DNA from: Afipia sp. | GTDB lineage: Bacteria; Pseudomonadota; Alphaproteobacteria; Rhizobiales; Xanthobacteraceae | Length of the DNA: 64,000 nucleotides | Direction: 5' to 3' | Assembly (NCBI GenBank): GCA_017308495.1 | Contig: JAFKES010000070.1 | Span: 1-64,000 of the forward strand | Part shown: positions 18,061 through 27,283 of the stretch, piece after piece | Position numbering within the stretch: position 1 is the first letter of the stretch | Layout: each line of letters begins with the position of its first letter | Translations under genes and position numbers: made by a program | Notes under the pieces: generated by a model | What the model was told of the DNA's origin: nothing | The model's input: the letters and a program-made list of their open reading frames with translations, nothing else | Database searches by the model: none

Positions 18061-18184
18061 CATCATGGCCGGGCTCGACCCGGCCATCCACGTCTTGGTT
18101 CGCTGCAATTTCAAGGGCGTGAATGCCCGGCATAAGCCTGTGCTTCGGGTCGGCGAAGCCGGACCTGCGCGCCGGGCATGACGA
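18061..18184. repeat. Palindromic intergenic repeat, copy A
   Basis: Contains the family core ATCCACGTCTTGG (18086-18098) preceded by GGCCGGGCTCGACCCGGCC. It ends in a terminal GCCGGGCATGACGA that is roughly the reverse complement of its start (CATCATGGCCGGGC). Similar elements occur at 25304, 27142 and 40230. All lie between convergent genes, here mlaD and the GPR-like gene. Probably a REP/BIME-like hairpin element. Confidence 0.6.
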
Positions 18185-18435
18185 AGGCTGTCTTCCGATA
18201 CCCCTGTTGCGAAGCGTGATGGATGCGCGGGGTGAAATGAGCGGTCACACCCGTCTTTGACGGGCTATGGCCGCCGCTGACGATCGCGGGTGACGCGATA
18301 GTGCGTGATCTGTCGCGATACTGCGTGGGGACGGGTCCGGCTTCGCCGGCCCGGGCACAAGCTTTATGCCGGGCATCCTCGCTTCCGCGTCAGTATCTTC
18401 GCATTGTCTCGCTGCGCCACCCTCCCAGCGCCAAC
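18185..18435. other. Intergenic remainder with short direct repeat and partial repeat copy
   Basis: No gene is visible. CGCGATA-G/C-TGCGTG occurs twice, 20 bases apart (18294-18307 and 18314-18327). The stretch 18332-18392 (TCCGGCTTCGCCGGCC and then TATGCCGGGCATCC) resembles half of the palindromic intergenic repeat family. The function is unknown. Confidence 0.4.
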
Positions 18436-18464
18436 GAAAAAGCGGAGGCCTAAAGCCTCCGCTT
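18436..18464 (-). terminator. Rho-independent terminator of the GPR-like gene
   Basis: Read on the minus strand, a perfect 10-bp stem AAGCGGAGGC/GCCTCCGCTT with a 5-base loop runs into a T tract (TTTTTCG). It lies about 55 bases after the TAA of the giant gene. Confidence 0.75.
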
Positions 18465-18517
18465 GACTTCGTTCGTGCGGGTACCGCGCTTGCCGGGCAG
18501 CGGCGCGGTCGCGGCGC

Positions 18518-21500
18518 TTATCCGAGCCGTCCCGCCGCATGGGCGAGCAGGGTGTAGACCAGCCCGGTTTCCGAAACGAGGTGGGTCTGCAGCGCCTCGG
18601 GGCCGCGTTCGTCGCGCGCGAGTTCGTCGAGCAGGCGTTCGAACTCGTTGATGTAACGGTCCACCGTCTGCTTGAAGGCGCGGTCGGCGCGATACTTGCG
18701 GGCCACCTCGTCGAAGGTCTTCTGGCCTGCCGGTGTATAGAGCCGCTTGCTGAAGGCCTTGCGCTCGCCGCGCTGATAGCGGTCCCACATCTCGGCCGCA
18801 AGGTCGCGGTCGAGCAGGCGGCCGATGTCGAGCGACAGCGCCTCCAGCGGGTTGCCGTTCTGGCGCGGCGCCGGAGCGCGGCCGCGCGCGGCATCGGCCT
18901 CGGTGTCGGTGCGGTTGAGCAGGTCCGACAGCCAGCCGTCGCGGCTCTGGTCGGCTGCCGGGCTCACCGGCGGCGCGTCGGTGCGGCGCGGCGCGGCGGC
19001 GGGGCCGAATTCCGGCGGCGGCAGCGATGATGCGCTGGCGACGTCACGCGGACGCGGCGCAGGGCGGGCGGCGGCCGAGGCCATCGCCAGTTCGTCCTCG
19101 CGCGGTGCCGGGCGGGCTGTGGTCGCGACGTCGAGACCCTTTCCATGGCGCGCGACGATGCGGTTCAGCTCGGCCAGCGCCTCGATCTGATCGACGATCA
19201 CCTTGCGCATCTGGGCGGTGCTGTCGGCCGCCTCCTGCGGCAGCTCGAACACGCCGCGGCGCAGTTCGGCGCGGGTCTGGTCCAGTTCGCCATGCAGTTC
19301 GGACGCCATCTGCTTCATGCTGTGCACGATGGAGGCGAACTTGTCGGCGGCCTGCCGGAACATGCTGTCCGCCTCGCGGGTGCTCTGGTCGTAGAGATCG
19401 GCCATCGCCTCCGAGGTCTGGCGGCGCTCGTCCTCGATGGCGACGCGGACCGCCTCGAACTGGCGGCCGATGTCGGCCGAACTCGTGCCCGCGCTCTGGG
19501 CCACGATCTGGGCGATGTCCCGCGCCCGCGCTTCCGCGGCGGCCAGGGAATCCTCGAGCAGGCGGGTGAAGCGCGACAGCCGCTCGTCGAGATCGTGGGT
19601 GCGCAGGTCGATGGTCGAGACCAGCGATTCCAGCATTGCGTTGCGCTCGGCGACGGAGTGGCCGGTCTGCTCGTTGCTCTTTTCGAGCAGGTGGGCGGCC
19701 TCGACCAGCGTCTGGCCGTGGTTCTCGAACTCGCGCGACAGCGCGTTGAGGCTTTCCAGCGCCCCGGTGGTCTTGGCGTTGAACAGCCCGAGCTGCTTCT
19801 CCAGCGTGCCGGTGGATTCGCCGTTGCGCGCGGTCACCTCGTTCATGGTCGAAACGAATTCGGCGACGCGGGTGACGAGAGTGCGCTCCAGCGAGTTGAG
19901 GTTGTCGTGGGCGCCGGTCAGCACCTCCTGCAGCAGGATGTTGCCCTCGCGCAGGCGCTCGAACAGCGCCAGCGTGTCGGACCGCAGCATCTTGCTGGTT
20001 TCCTGCAGCTCGGAGACCGTCGAGGTCGCAACCTGGCGCGACTGGTCGAGGGCCGCGCGCGAGGTCTGCTCCAGATCCTTCAGCGACTTGCTGACGGCGC
20101 CGATGGCGATGTCGCTCGCGGTGTTGATCTGGCGTGCGAGATCCGCGCTATTGGTCATCATCGCCATGGTGAAGGCGCCGCCGTGGCTGTCGATGGACTT
20201 CATGGCGGCGTCGGCGGCCGAGCCGATGGTGGCGGCCAGTTCGACCGACTTGCTGCCGAGGGCGCTGACAAGCGCGCCGGTGTGGCTGTCGAGCACTTCG
20301 TTCAACTCCGCCGAAGTGCCGCCGAGCGCGTTGGTCAGTTCCGCCGTCTTGGTGTCGAGCGCGTGCGTCAATTCCGCCGCCTTGCCGCCGAGCACCTTGG
20401 TCAGTTCGGCGGTTTTGTTGCCGAGCGCGTGGGTCAGTTCGGCGGACTTGCCGCCGAGCGCGTTGGTCAGTTCCGCGGACTTGCTGCTGAGCGTGGTGGC
20501 CAGCTCCACGGATTTGCCGCCGAGCACCTTGGCCAGCTCTGCCGAGCGATCGTCGAACGCAGCCGCAATCTCCGCCGACCGCCCGTCGAGCGCGTGGGCG
20601 AGTTCCGCGGTCTTGCCGGCGATCGCTTCGACCAGCGCGCCGCGCCGGTCGTCGATCAGCTGCGACAGCTGCTCGGTGTGGGCGCGCACGCCGTCGGTGA
20701 TGAGTTCGACCTTGCCGGTCAGCGTCGCGCCGAAGCGCTCGGTCGAGACCGCGATGGCGCGCTCGATCTCGCTCGAAGCCGACTTGAGCTGCGTGGACGC
20801 GCCGGTGGACGCCACCGCGAGGGTGGCCTCGGCGTCGCGCGCGGCGGTGTGGATGCCGCGCTCGACCTCCTCCGATGTCGCCCGCAGCCGGGTTCCGACG
20901 TCGTCGGACACGGTGCGGAGCTGGGCGCCGACCTCGTCCGAGACGGTCTTGAGCTGGGAGCCGACCTCGCCCGAGAGGGTGAGCAGCGACAGCTGCGCGG
21001 TGCGCGCGCCGCTCTGGATGGTTTCGGCGGTGCCCGTCATCAGCCCGGCGAGTGTACGTTCGGCATCCTCGACGCGGGTTCGGATCGTGCTGGTGATCTC
21101 GTCCGAGCGCGACGCGAGGATGTCGGCGGCGTGCTGGCCGCTAGTGGCGACGCGGTTCGCCGCAGCCTCGACGCGGGCGTCGAGCAGGTTCTCGAACTGC
21201 GCGACGCGAGCGCCGATGTCGGACGCCATTGTGCCGACATTGAATTCGAGGCTGGTCTGCATGTCCTTGACGCGGGTGGTGAGGGCGCTGGCGATGCCCT
21301 CGACGCCGGCGGTCATTGCGCCGATCAGCGTGGTGCCGCGCAGGTCGATCAGGTTGGCGATCTCGCTGGCGCGGGTCTCGACCATGTCGCTGAACGCGGC
21401 GCTGCGGTTGTCGAAGGCGCCGACCATGGTGGCGGTGCGGTTGTCGACGAGGCCGTTGAACGTCGCGGTGCGGTTCTCGAACGCATCGACGATGGCGGAG

Positions 21501-24046
21501 GTGCGGGCCTCGACGATGCTGGCGAAGGTCGCGGCGCGGTTGTCGAAGGTGTCGGCCACGGCCGCGGTGTGCTTCTCGACGATGTCGGAGAAGGCGGCGG
21601 TGCGGGCCTCGACGAGGTCGGCGAAAGTGGTGGCGCGGTTGTCGAACGCATTCGCCACCGCGGCGGTACGGATATCGACGATGTCCGCGAAGCTCGCCGT
21701 GCGGCTCTCGAAGGTGTTGAGGGCGGCGGCGGTGCGGCTTTCGACCACGTCGGCAAACGCGGCCGCGCGGCTGTCGAAGCTGTCGGCCACCGTCGCATTG
21801 TGCCGCTCCACCATGTCGGCGAAGGTCGCGGCGCGGCTTTCGAAAGTGTCGATGACGGCCGCGGTGCGCGCGTCGGCGAGCGAGGCGAACGACGACGTGC
21901 GGCTGTCGAAGGCATCGGTAATGGCGGCGGTGCGCGCATCGACGATGGTGGCGAAGGCGGTGGCGCCGGTGTCGATCTTCTCGGTGATCGCGGCAGTGCG
22001 GGCGTCGATGGTATCGGTGAACGCGGTGGTGCGGCCGTCGATGGTCTCGGTGAAGGCCGTGGTGTGGTTGTCGACGACCTCGGTGAAGGCCGCGGCGCGG
22101 CTGTCGATCGCGTCCATGAAGGTGTGGGTGCGGGCGTCGATCGTCGAGGTGAAGGCGGCGGCGCGGCTCGCCACCGTGTCGCCGAAGGCGGCGGCGCGGG
22201 CGTCGAAGGAGACTTCCACCGCTTTCATGCGGTTGAGCACGGCCTCGTCGAGCGAGGCGATCTTGCCGACCAGCGAGGTGTCGAGATTGTCAACGCGCTG
22301 CTGCAGCGAATTCTGGAAGCCGCTCAGGCTCTGGTCGAGCCTGGTGTGAATCTGGTCGCTATGAGCGGTGACCCGGCCGTCGAAGCTGTCGATATAGGTC
22401 TTGAGATTGTCGGAGATGTCCTGGGTGTGCTGGCCGAGGCGCTCGACGATCTCGCCGCCATAGGTCTTCACGGTGCGGTCGAACTCGGCGATATGGCGGG
22501 TGATCAGCGCGCCCAGCGTGCCGCTGTCGCGTGCGAACTTCTCGGCCAGTTCGGCGCCCTGGTCCTTCACCAGTCCGTCGAACAGTCCGATCTGCTGGGT
22601 CAGCGCCTCGTGTGCGCTCTCGGTCTGGCTCAGGACCTTGGCCACCAGCGTGGTGGCGGTGACGTCGAGGGCTTCGCTCGCCTTGTCGCCGCTGGTGAGG
22701 ACGCGGTCGGCGAGGCGGTTGCCGGCATCCTCGATCCGCTCGGCGGCGTGGTTGCCGCGCTGGTCGATCTCGGACAGCAGGGTGTCGCCGGCGTTTCGCA
22801 GCGACTCGAAGATCTGTTCGGTACGTTCGGCGACGCTGGAGACGATCACCTCCGAGCGCGCGGCGACGCCGTCGACGATCGCGCTCGATCGGTCGGCGAA
22901 TTCCGCGGTCATGCGGTCGAGGCGCTCGTTGAGGACGTCGTGGACGCGATCGGCGAGATCGGCGAATTCCTCATGGACGTGGCCGGTCTTGAAGTTGAGG
23001 CTCGCGGTCAGCTTCTCGCTGGCGTCGAGCACGCTGGCGGCGGTCTGGGTGCTGGCTTCCTCCAGACGGTCGAGCAGGTCGCCGCCACGCTCGCCGAGGG
23101 CGATGATCATGGCGTCGCCGGCGGTGTTCATGGCGCGGGTGATGTGCTCGCTGCGTTCCTCGAGCGCGCCGGTGATGCTCAGCGCCACTTCGTCGACGCG
23201 CGCGGCGATGGCGTCGCTGATCAGGGCGATGTCCTGGCGAAGGTCGACCTGCACGCCGGAAATGGCGTTGCGGACCTGTTCGGCCTGGCCGACGAGGTTG
23301 TCGCGCTGCACGGCGATGTCCTGCAGCAGGGCGCGCATGCGCACTTCGTTGTCGCTGTAGGCGCGCTCCAGCGAGGATACTTCGTTGGCGACGAGAGCTT
23401 CGAGTTCGCCGGCGCGGGCGATGGCGCGTTCGACGCCGTCGCCCATGGCGGCGACCTCGCGGCGGATCGCCTGGCCGACGGTGACGATGCCGGCATTGGC
23501 GACGTGCTCGGGCTCGGAGAAGCGCACCGCCATGTGCGCCATCGACTGCGCGATCATGGTCAGTTCCTGGCTGCGCCAGGCGAGGCTCGCCAGCGCATAG
23601 AACAGCACCAGCGGCGCGACGACGACGGCGAGCAGGCCAAGCAGCGCCAGAATGCCGCCGGAGCCCTTGCCGATAATGGCTTCGAGCGCGGGCATGAATG
23701 CGAAGGCGAGGAAGCCCACGCCGAGAATCCACAGGCCCGAGAACAGCGTCGCGATGGTATAGGCGCTGCGCCGCGGCCGGCCGTTCTGAATGGTCTGGAG
23801 GATGGCGCCGATGGTGGCCTGGTCGTCATTGGCGGCCGGCCGGCCGAAATCCGGGGCATCGAGACTGTCGGCGGCGGGGCCTGCGGAGCGGCTGACGGGT
23901 CCGAGGGTGGGCTCGTGCGGGCTGGCGGCATGTCCGGTCCGGTCCCGGTCGGCGTCGGACGGGGGCAGATCGCTGATGTTGAGGGCTTCCTGGATCGCCG
24001 AAAGGGCGGCTTCGGTTGGGTCCTTGACCTTCGGATTCTTCGCCAT
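18518..24046 (-). CDS. Giant hendecad-repeat membrane-anchored protein, GPR/RgsE-like polar growth factor
   Basis: 1842 residues. A disordered N-terminus (1-93) is followed by two hydrophobic helices (about 95-118 and 130-155). The rest is almost entirely alpha-helical. Eleven-residue repeats are obvious at about 625-905 (pattern AFxDxxDxRTA) and 1135-1272 (pattern AELTxALGxKS). A compact C-terminal domain (about 1735-1842) contains AEMWDRYQRGERKAF. Size, apolipoprotein-like repeats and N-terminal helices match the growth-pole-ring protein GPR of Agrobacterium and RgsE of Sinorhizobium, which organise unipolar growth. TipN is a shorter alternative relative. The assignment rests on architecture and recall, not a search. 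It is monocistronic, with its own terminator. Confidence 0.72.
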   Translation of the reverse strand: MAKNPKVKDPTEAALSAIQEALNISDLPPSDADRDRTGHAASPHEPTLGPVSRSAGPAADSLDAPDFGRPAANDDQATIGAILQTIQNGRPRRSAYTIATLFSGLWILGVGFLAFAFMPALEAIIGKGSGGILALLGLLAVVVAPLVLFYALASLAWRSQELTMIAQSMAHMAVRFSEPEHVANAGIVTVGQAIRREVAAMGDGVERAIARAGELEALVANEVSSLERAYSDNEVRMRALLQDIAVQRDNLVGQAEQVRNAISGVQVDLRQDIALISDAIAARVDEVALSITGALEERSEHITRAMNTAGDAMIIALGERGGDLLDRLEEASTQTAASVLDASEKLTASLNFKTGHVHEEFADLADRVHDVLNERLDRMTAEFADRSSAIVDGVAARSEVIVSSVAERTEQIFESLRNAGDTLLSEIDQRGNHAAERIEDAGNRLADRVLTSGDKASEALDVTATTLVAKVLSQTESAHEALTQQIGLFDGLVKDQGAELAEKFARDSGTLGALITRHIAEFDRTVKTYGGEIVERLGQHTQDISDNLKTYIDSFDGRVTAHSDQIHTRLDQSLSGFQNSLQQRVDNLDTSLVGKIASLDEAVLNRMKAVEVSFDARAAAFGDTVASRAAAFTSTIDARTHTFMDAIDSRAAAFTEVVDNHTTAFTETIDGRTTAFTDTIDARTAAITEKIDTGATAFATIVDARTAAITDAFDSRTSSFASLADARTAAVIDTFESRAATFADMVERHNATVADSFDSRAAAFADVVESRTAAALNTFESRTASFADIVDIRTAAVANAFDNRATTFADLVEARTAAFSDIVEKHTAAVADTFDNRAATFASIVEARTSAIVDAFENRTATFNGLVDNRTATMVGAFDNRSAAFSDMVETRASEIANLIDLRGTTLIGAMTAGVEGIASALTTRVKDMQTSLEFNVGTMASDIGARVAQFENLLDARVEAAANRVATSGQHAADILASRSDEITSTIRTRVEDAERTLAGLMTGTAETIQSGARTAQLSLLTLSGEVGSQLKTVSDEVGAQLRTVSDDVGTRLRATSEEVERGIHTAARDAEATLAVASTGASTQLKSASSEIERAIAVSTERFGATLTGKVELITDGVRAHTEQLSQLIDDRRGALVEAIAGKTAELAHALDGRSAEIAAAFDDRSAELAKVLGGKSVELATTLSSKSAELTNALGGKSAELTHALGNKTAELTKVLGGKAAELTHALDTKTAELTNALGGTSAELNEVLDSHTGALVSALGSKSVELAATIGSAADAAMKSIDSHGGAFTMAMMTNSADLARQINTASDIAIGAVSKSLKDLEQTSRAALDQSRQVATSTVSELQETSKMLRSDTLALFERLREGNILLQEVLTGAHDNLNSLERTLVTRVAEFVSTMNEVTARNGESTGTLEKQLGLFNAKTTGALESLNALSREFENHGQTLVEAAHLLEKSNEQTGHSVAERNAMLESLVSTIDLRTHDLDERLSRFTRLLEDSLAAAEARARDIAQIVAQSAGTSSADIGRQFEAVRVAIEDERRQTSEAMADLYDQSTREADSMFRQAADKFASIVHSMKQMASELHGELDQTRAELRRGVFELPQEAADSTAQMRKVIVDQIEALAELNRIVARHGKGLDVATTARPAPREDELAMASAAARPAPRPRDVASASSLPPPEFGPAAAPRRTDAPPVSPAADQSRDGWLSDLLNRTDTEADAARGRAPAPRQNGNPLEALSLDIGRLLDRDLAAEMWDRYQRGERKAFSKRLYTPAGQKTFDEVARKYRADRAFKQTVDRYINEFERLLDELARDERGPEALQTHLVSETGLVYTLLAHAAGRLG

Positions 24047-24231
24047 GTGTCGCTTACGCCTTTATTTTTACGCACCCGAAGGCTGGCCGCGCTGATGGCC
24101 GTCGCGCGCCTCGAATGTTGCCCCGATACCTTCGATCACTGCGGAAGTTGAAGTCGCTGATCGTCCCGCTGCTTGTCCCGCACTTCCGCAAACATCCTAT
24201 TGGCTCGGCCCCTCGAATGAAATGGGACCGG

Positions 24232-24257
24232 TTAATAGATTTTTAATCATCGTTAAC
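24232..24257. promoter_or_regulatory. CtrA-like box(es) between GPR-like and Hpt genes
   Basis: TTAA-N7-TTAA at 24232-24246 matches the CtrA consensus spacing. The second TTAA is followed after 6 bases by TTAAC (24253-24257). The site lies in the 412-base, locally AT-rich spacer between the divergent GPR-like and Hpt genes. Another TTAAC occurs at 24268-24272. CtrA binding is inferred. Confidence 0.5.
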
Positions 24258-24458
24258 GCGCGAAGGGTTAACGCTTTCAGAAATCAACAGTTTTAGAAAG
24301 CACTTCGGTATTTTGCGGCGTTGGCACGGCTAAAGAACGGCAGAATCATGGCGTGCGGGGACCATCGCGACATACGATCCGTTAACCATTGGCATGATTG
24401 TCTGACGACGCGACGCGCCGAAAACCGGTTCGCGCGCGCCAGCGATTTCGGGTTCGCC

Positions 24459-24836
24459 ATGACAGTCCATATGGAGAGGTTGAGCTGGATGCCGTCGCCT
24501 CCGCTGGTCCCCGAAGACACCGCCATCGACGTCCAGCACCTCGGTCGCATGACCCTCGGCGAGCCCGCGCTCGAAACCGAGGTCCTCGCGCTGTTCGCCG
24601 CCCAGAGCCAGGATCTGGCGGCGCGCCTCGCCGTCGTTCCGGCGGATGCCGCCGCGCTGGCGCATACGCTGAAGGGATCGGCGCGGGCCGTCGGCGCGTT
24701 CCGGGTTGCGGAGGCCGCGTTGGCGCTCGAAACCGCGTTGCGCGACGGCGCGGAGCCGTCGGCGGCGCTGGCCGAACTGCAGCGCGCCGTGGCAGAGGCG
24801 CGGGACGAAATCGGCCGGATGCTGAAGCGCTCGTGA
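24459..24836 (+). CDS. Hpt domain-containing protein
   Basis: A small histidine-phosphotransfer protein of about 125 residues made of one four-helix Hpt domain. The phospho-accepting His lies in LAHTLKGSARAVGAF, a textbook Hpt motif. Hpt proteins relay phosphate between receiver domains. The start is uncertain: ATG 24459 is used here; ATG 24489 has a GAGAGG 9 bases upstream and would trim ten residues. It is divergent from the GPR-like gene, with a CtrA-like site between. A role in cell-cycle or polarity phosphorelay is possible but not shown. Confidence 0.8.
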   Translation: MTVHMERLSWMPSPPLVPEDTAIDVQHLGRMTLGEPALETEVLALFAAQSQDLAARLAVVPADAAALAHTLKGSARAVGAFRVAEAALALETALRDGAEPSAALAELQRAVAEARDEIGRMLKRS

Positions 24837-24930
24837 TCTGACGCCTTCGCCCCGCAATCGCTGGCGTCCCATGAACTGACCCGTTATAGGTCAGCCCCAT
24901 CGGAACAATTCACGGATAAATCGAGCAATC

Positions 24931-25251
24931 ATGGTCAAGATCAACTTCACCGATCACTCCGGCACCACCCGCACCGTGGATGTGGACGTTGGAGCGACGG
25001 TCATGGAAGCTGCGATCCGCAACGCGATTCCGGGCATCGAGGCGGAATGCGGCGGCGCCTGCGCCTGCGCGACCTGTCACGTCTATGTCGACGAAGCGTG
25101 GCGCGAGAAGGTCGGTCCGCCGACGCCGATGGAAGAAGACATGCTCGATTTCGGTTACGACGTGCGGCCGAATTCGCGGCTGTCGTGCCAGATCAAGGTG
25201 ACCGATGACCTCGAGGGCCTCACGGTGACGACGCCCGAGCGGCAGGCATAG
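24931..25251 (+). CDS. 2Fe-2S ferredoxin
   Basis: A 106-residue adrenodoxin/ISC-type ferredoxin. Cluster ligands are Cys40, Cys46, Cys49 (C-x5-C-x2-C) and a fourth Cys in RLSCQIKV near residue 87; Cys44 is an extra. Such ferredoxins supply electrons to P450s or Fe-S assembly. A TrxR-type ferredoxin-NADP reductase is encoded about 800 bases away and could be its reductase, with a thioesterase gene between. No strong ribosome site is visible, but the start fits the family. Confidence 0.92.
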   Translation: MVKINFTDHSGTTRTVDVDVGATVMEAAIRNAIPGIEAECGGACACATCHVYVDEAWREKVGPPTPMEEDMLDFGYDVRPNSRLSCQIKVTDDLEGLTVTTPERQA

Positions 25252-25303
25252 CAAGCGCGCCAGAGTAGCGCGCCAGAGGGTGTTGGTTCGGACGCCATCA
25301 ACT

Positions 25304-25395
25304 GCCGTCATTTCCGGTTCTATGCCGGACATCCACGTCTCGAGGATTTCGACGAAACAAGACGTGGATGGCCGGGACAAGTCCGGCCACGGCGG
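25304..25395. repeat. Palindromic intergenic repeat, copy B
   Basis: Left arm CCGGACATCCACGTCT (25325-25340) pairs with right arm AGACGTGGATGGCCGG (25359-25374) over about 15 of 16 bases, so the transcript would form a long hairpin. The outer parts match copies at 27142 and 40230. It lies between the convergent ferredoxin and thioesterase genes. Confidence 0.65.
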
Positions 25396-25427
25396 ATCAA
25401 TCCGCTTCCCCTAAAACATGACCGGCT

Positions 25428-25871
25428 TTAGCGGCGCAGCAGCCACGGCTGAAACCGCTCGATGATCTCCGGCGTCAGCGGCGTCGGCTTGCGGGTCTCG
25501 GCATCGACCAGAACCGTCACTGTCTCGGCGGACGCGGTGCACACCCCGTTCGCGAACACCACCTGTTCGAAGGTGGAAGAGGTCCGCCCCAGCTTGACGA
25601 TGCCGATGCCGAGATCGAAGCGGCCCGGCCAATGCATCTCGGCGCGGAAATCGATGGCGAGATGCACCAGCATCCAGCTGAAGCCCCGTGGCATCAGGCC
25701 GCGGTCGCCGCTGCGCAGCAGGGTGACGCGGCTGGTCTCGAAATAGGTGGCGTAGATCGCGTTGTTGACGTGTTTGTTGGGATCGAGGTCGCTGTAACGG
25801 ACGTTGTCGGCCATGCGGAAGGGATAGTCTTCCAGCCGGAAGGTGGTGCGGGTGCGGATCGGCGCGTTCAA
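25428..25871 (-). CDS. Acyl-CoA thioesterase, hotdog fold (YbgC/FadM type)
   Basis: A hotdog-fold thioesterase of about 147 residues. The active-site stretch DLDPNKHVNNAIYATYFE contains the Asp and the HVNN typical of 4-hydroxybenzoyl-CoA thioesterase-like enzymes. It hydrolyses acyl-CoA, with chain preference unknown. The start is not settled. TTG 25871 gives an N-terminus like relatives (NAPIRTRTTF) with GGAG 11 bases upstream; TTG 25925 would add 18 residues. It is convergent with ferredoxin and divergent from the ferredoxin-NADP reductase gene. Confidence 0.85.
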   Translation of the reverse strand: MNAPIRTRTTFRLEDYPFRMADNVRYSDLDPNKHVNNAIYATYFETSRVTLLRSGDRGLMPRGFSWMLVHLAIDFRAEMHWPGRFDLGIGIVKLGRTSSTFEQVVFANGVCTASAETVTVLVDAETRKPTPLTPEIIERFQPWLLRR

Positions 25872-25957
25872 GGGGTCGGTCTCCGGATCGCCTCCTGAAT
25901 AGCGGGAAAACTCGCCGTCGCACAAGACGTTATGGCGGCTGCGCCGTGCTCAATTAG

Positions 25958-27091
<1,134 letters not shown>

Positions 27092-27141
27092 GCGCGGCGG
27101 CGCAAATTCGATATCGTCTCCTTTCGCTTCGGCATTCACTG

Positions 27142-27276
27142 TCGTCATCACCGGGCTTGTCCCGGTGATCCACGTCTTGGCCATGAGTGAAAAGGAAAAA
27201 AAGACGTGGATGGCAGGGACCATAGGCGAGCGGAAGCGACGCCGTTCTTCGAACGGCTACGGCCCGGCGATGACGA
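27142..27276. repeat. Palindromic intergenic repeat, copy C (longest)
   Basis: The termini TCGTCATCACCGGGC (27142-27156) and GCCCGGCGATGACGA (27262-27276) are inverted repeats with one mismatch. Inside, CCACGTCTT and AAGACGTGG form a second inverted pair around a purine-rich loop. It sits between the convergent ferredoxin reductase and SGNH hydrolase genes and best shows the full element of about 135 bp. Confidence 0.65.
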
Positions 27277-27283
27277 TCCAGGA

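Noticed and set aside
20230..22200. Regular 33-base repeats considered as a CRISPR array
   Set aside because: The repeats are imperfect, contiguous without unique spacers, stay in frame and translate to 11-residue helical units.
19145..24151. A 1668-codon open frame on the plus strand opposite the giant gene
   Set aside because: It is the antisense shadow of the hendecad gene. Its translation is a Gly/Val/Asp/Glu/Arg-rich mirror of the repeats with no domain, start site or promoter, while the minus strand has membrane helices, a conserved C-terminal domain and a terminator.
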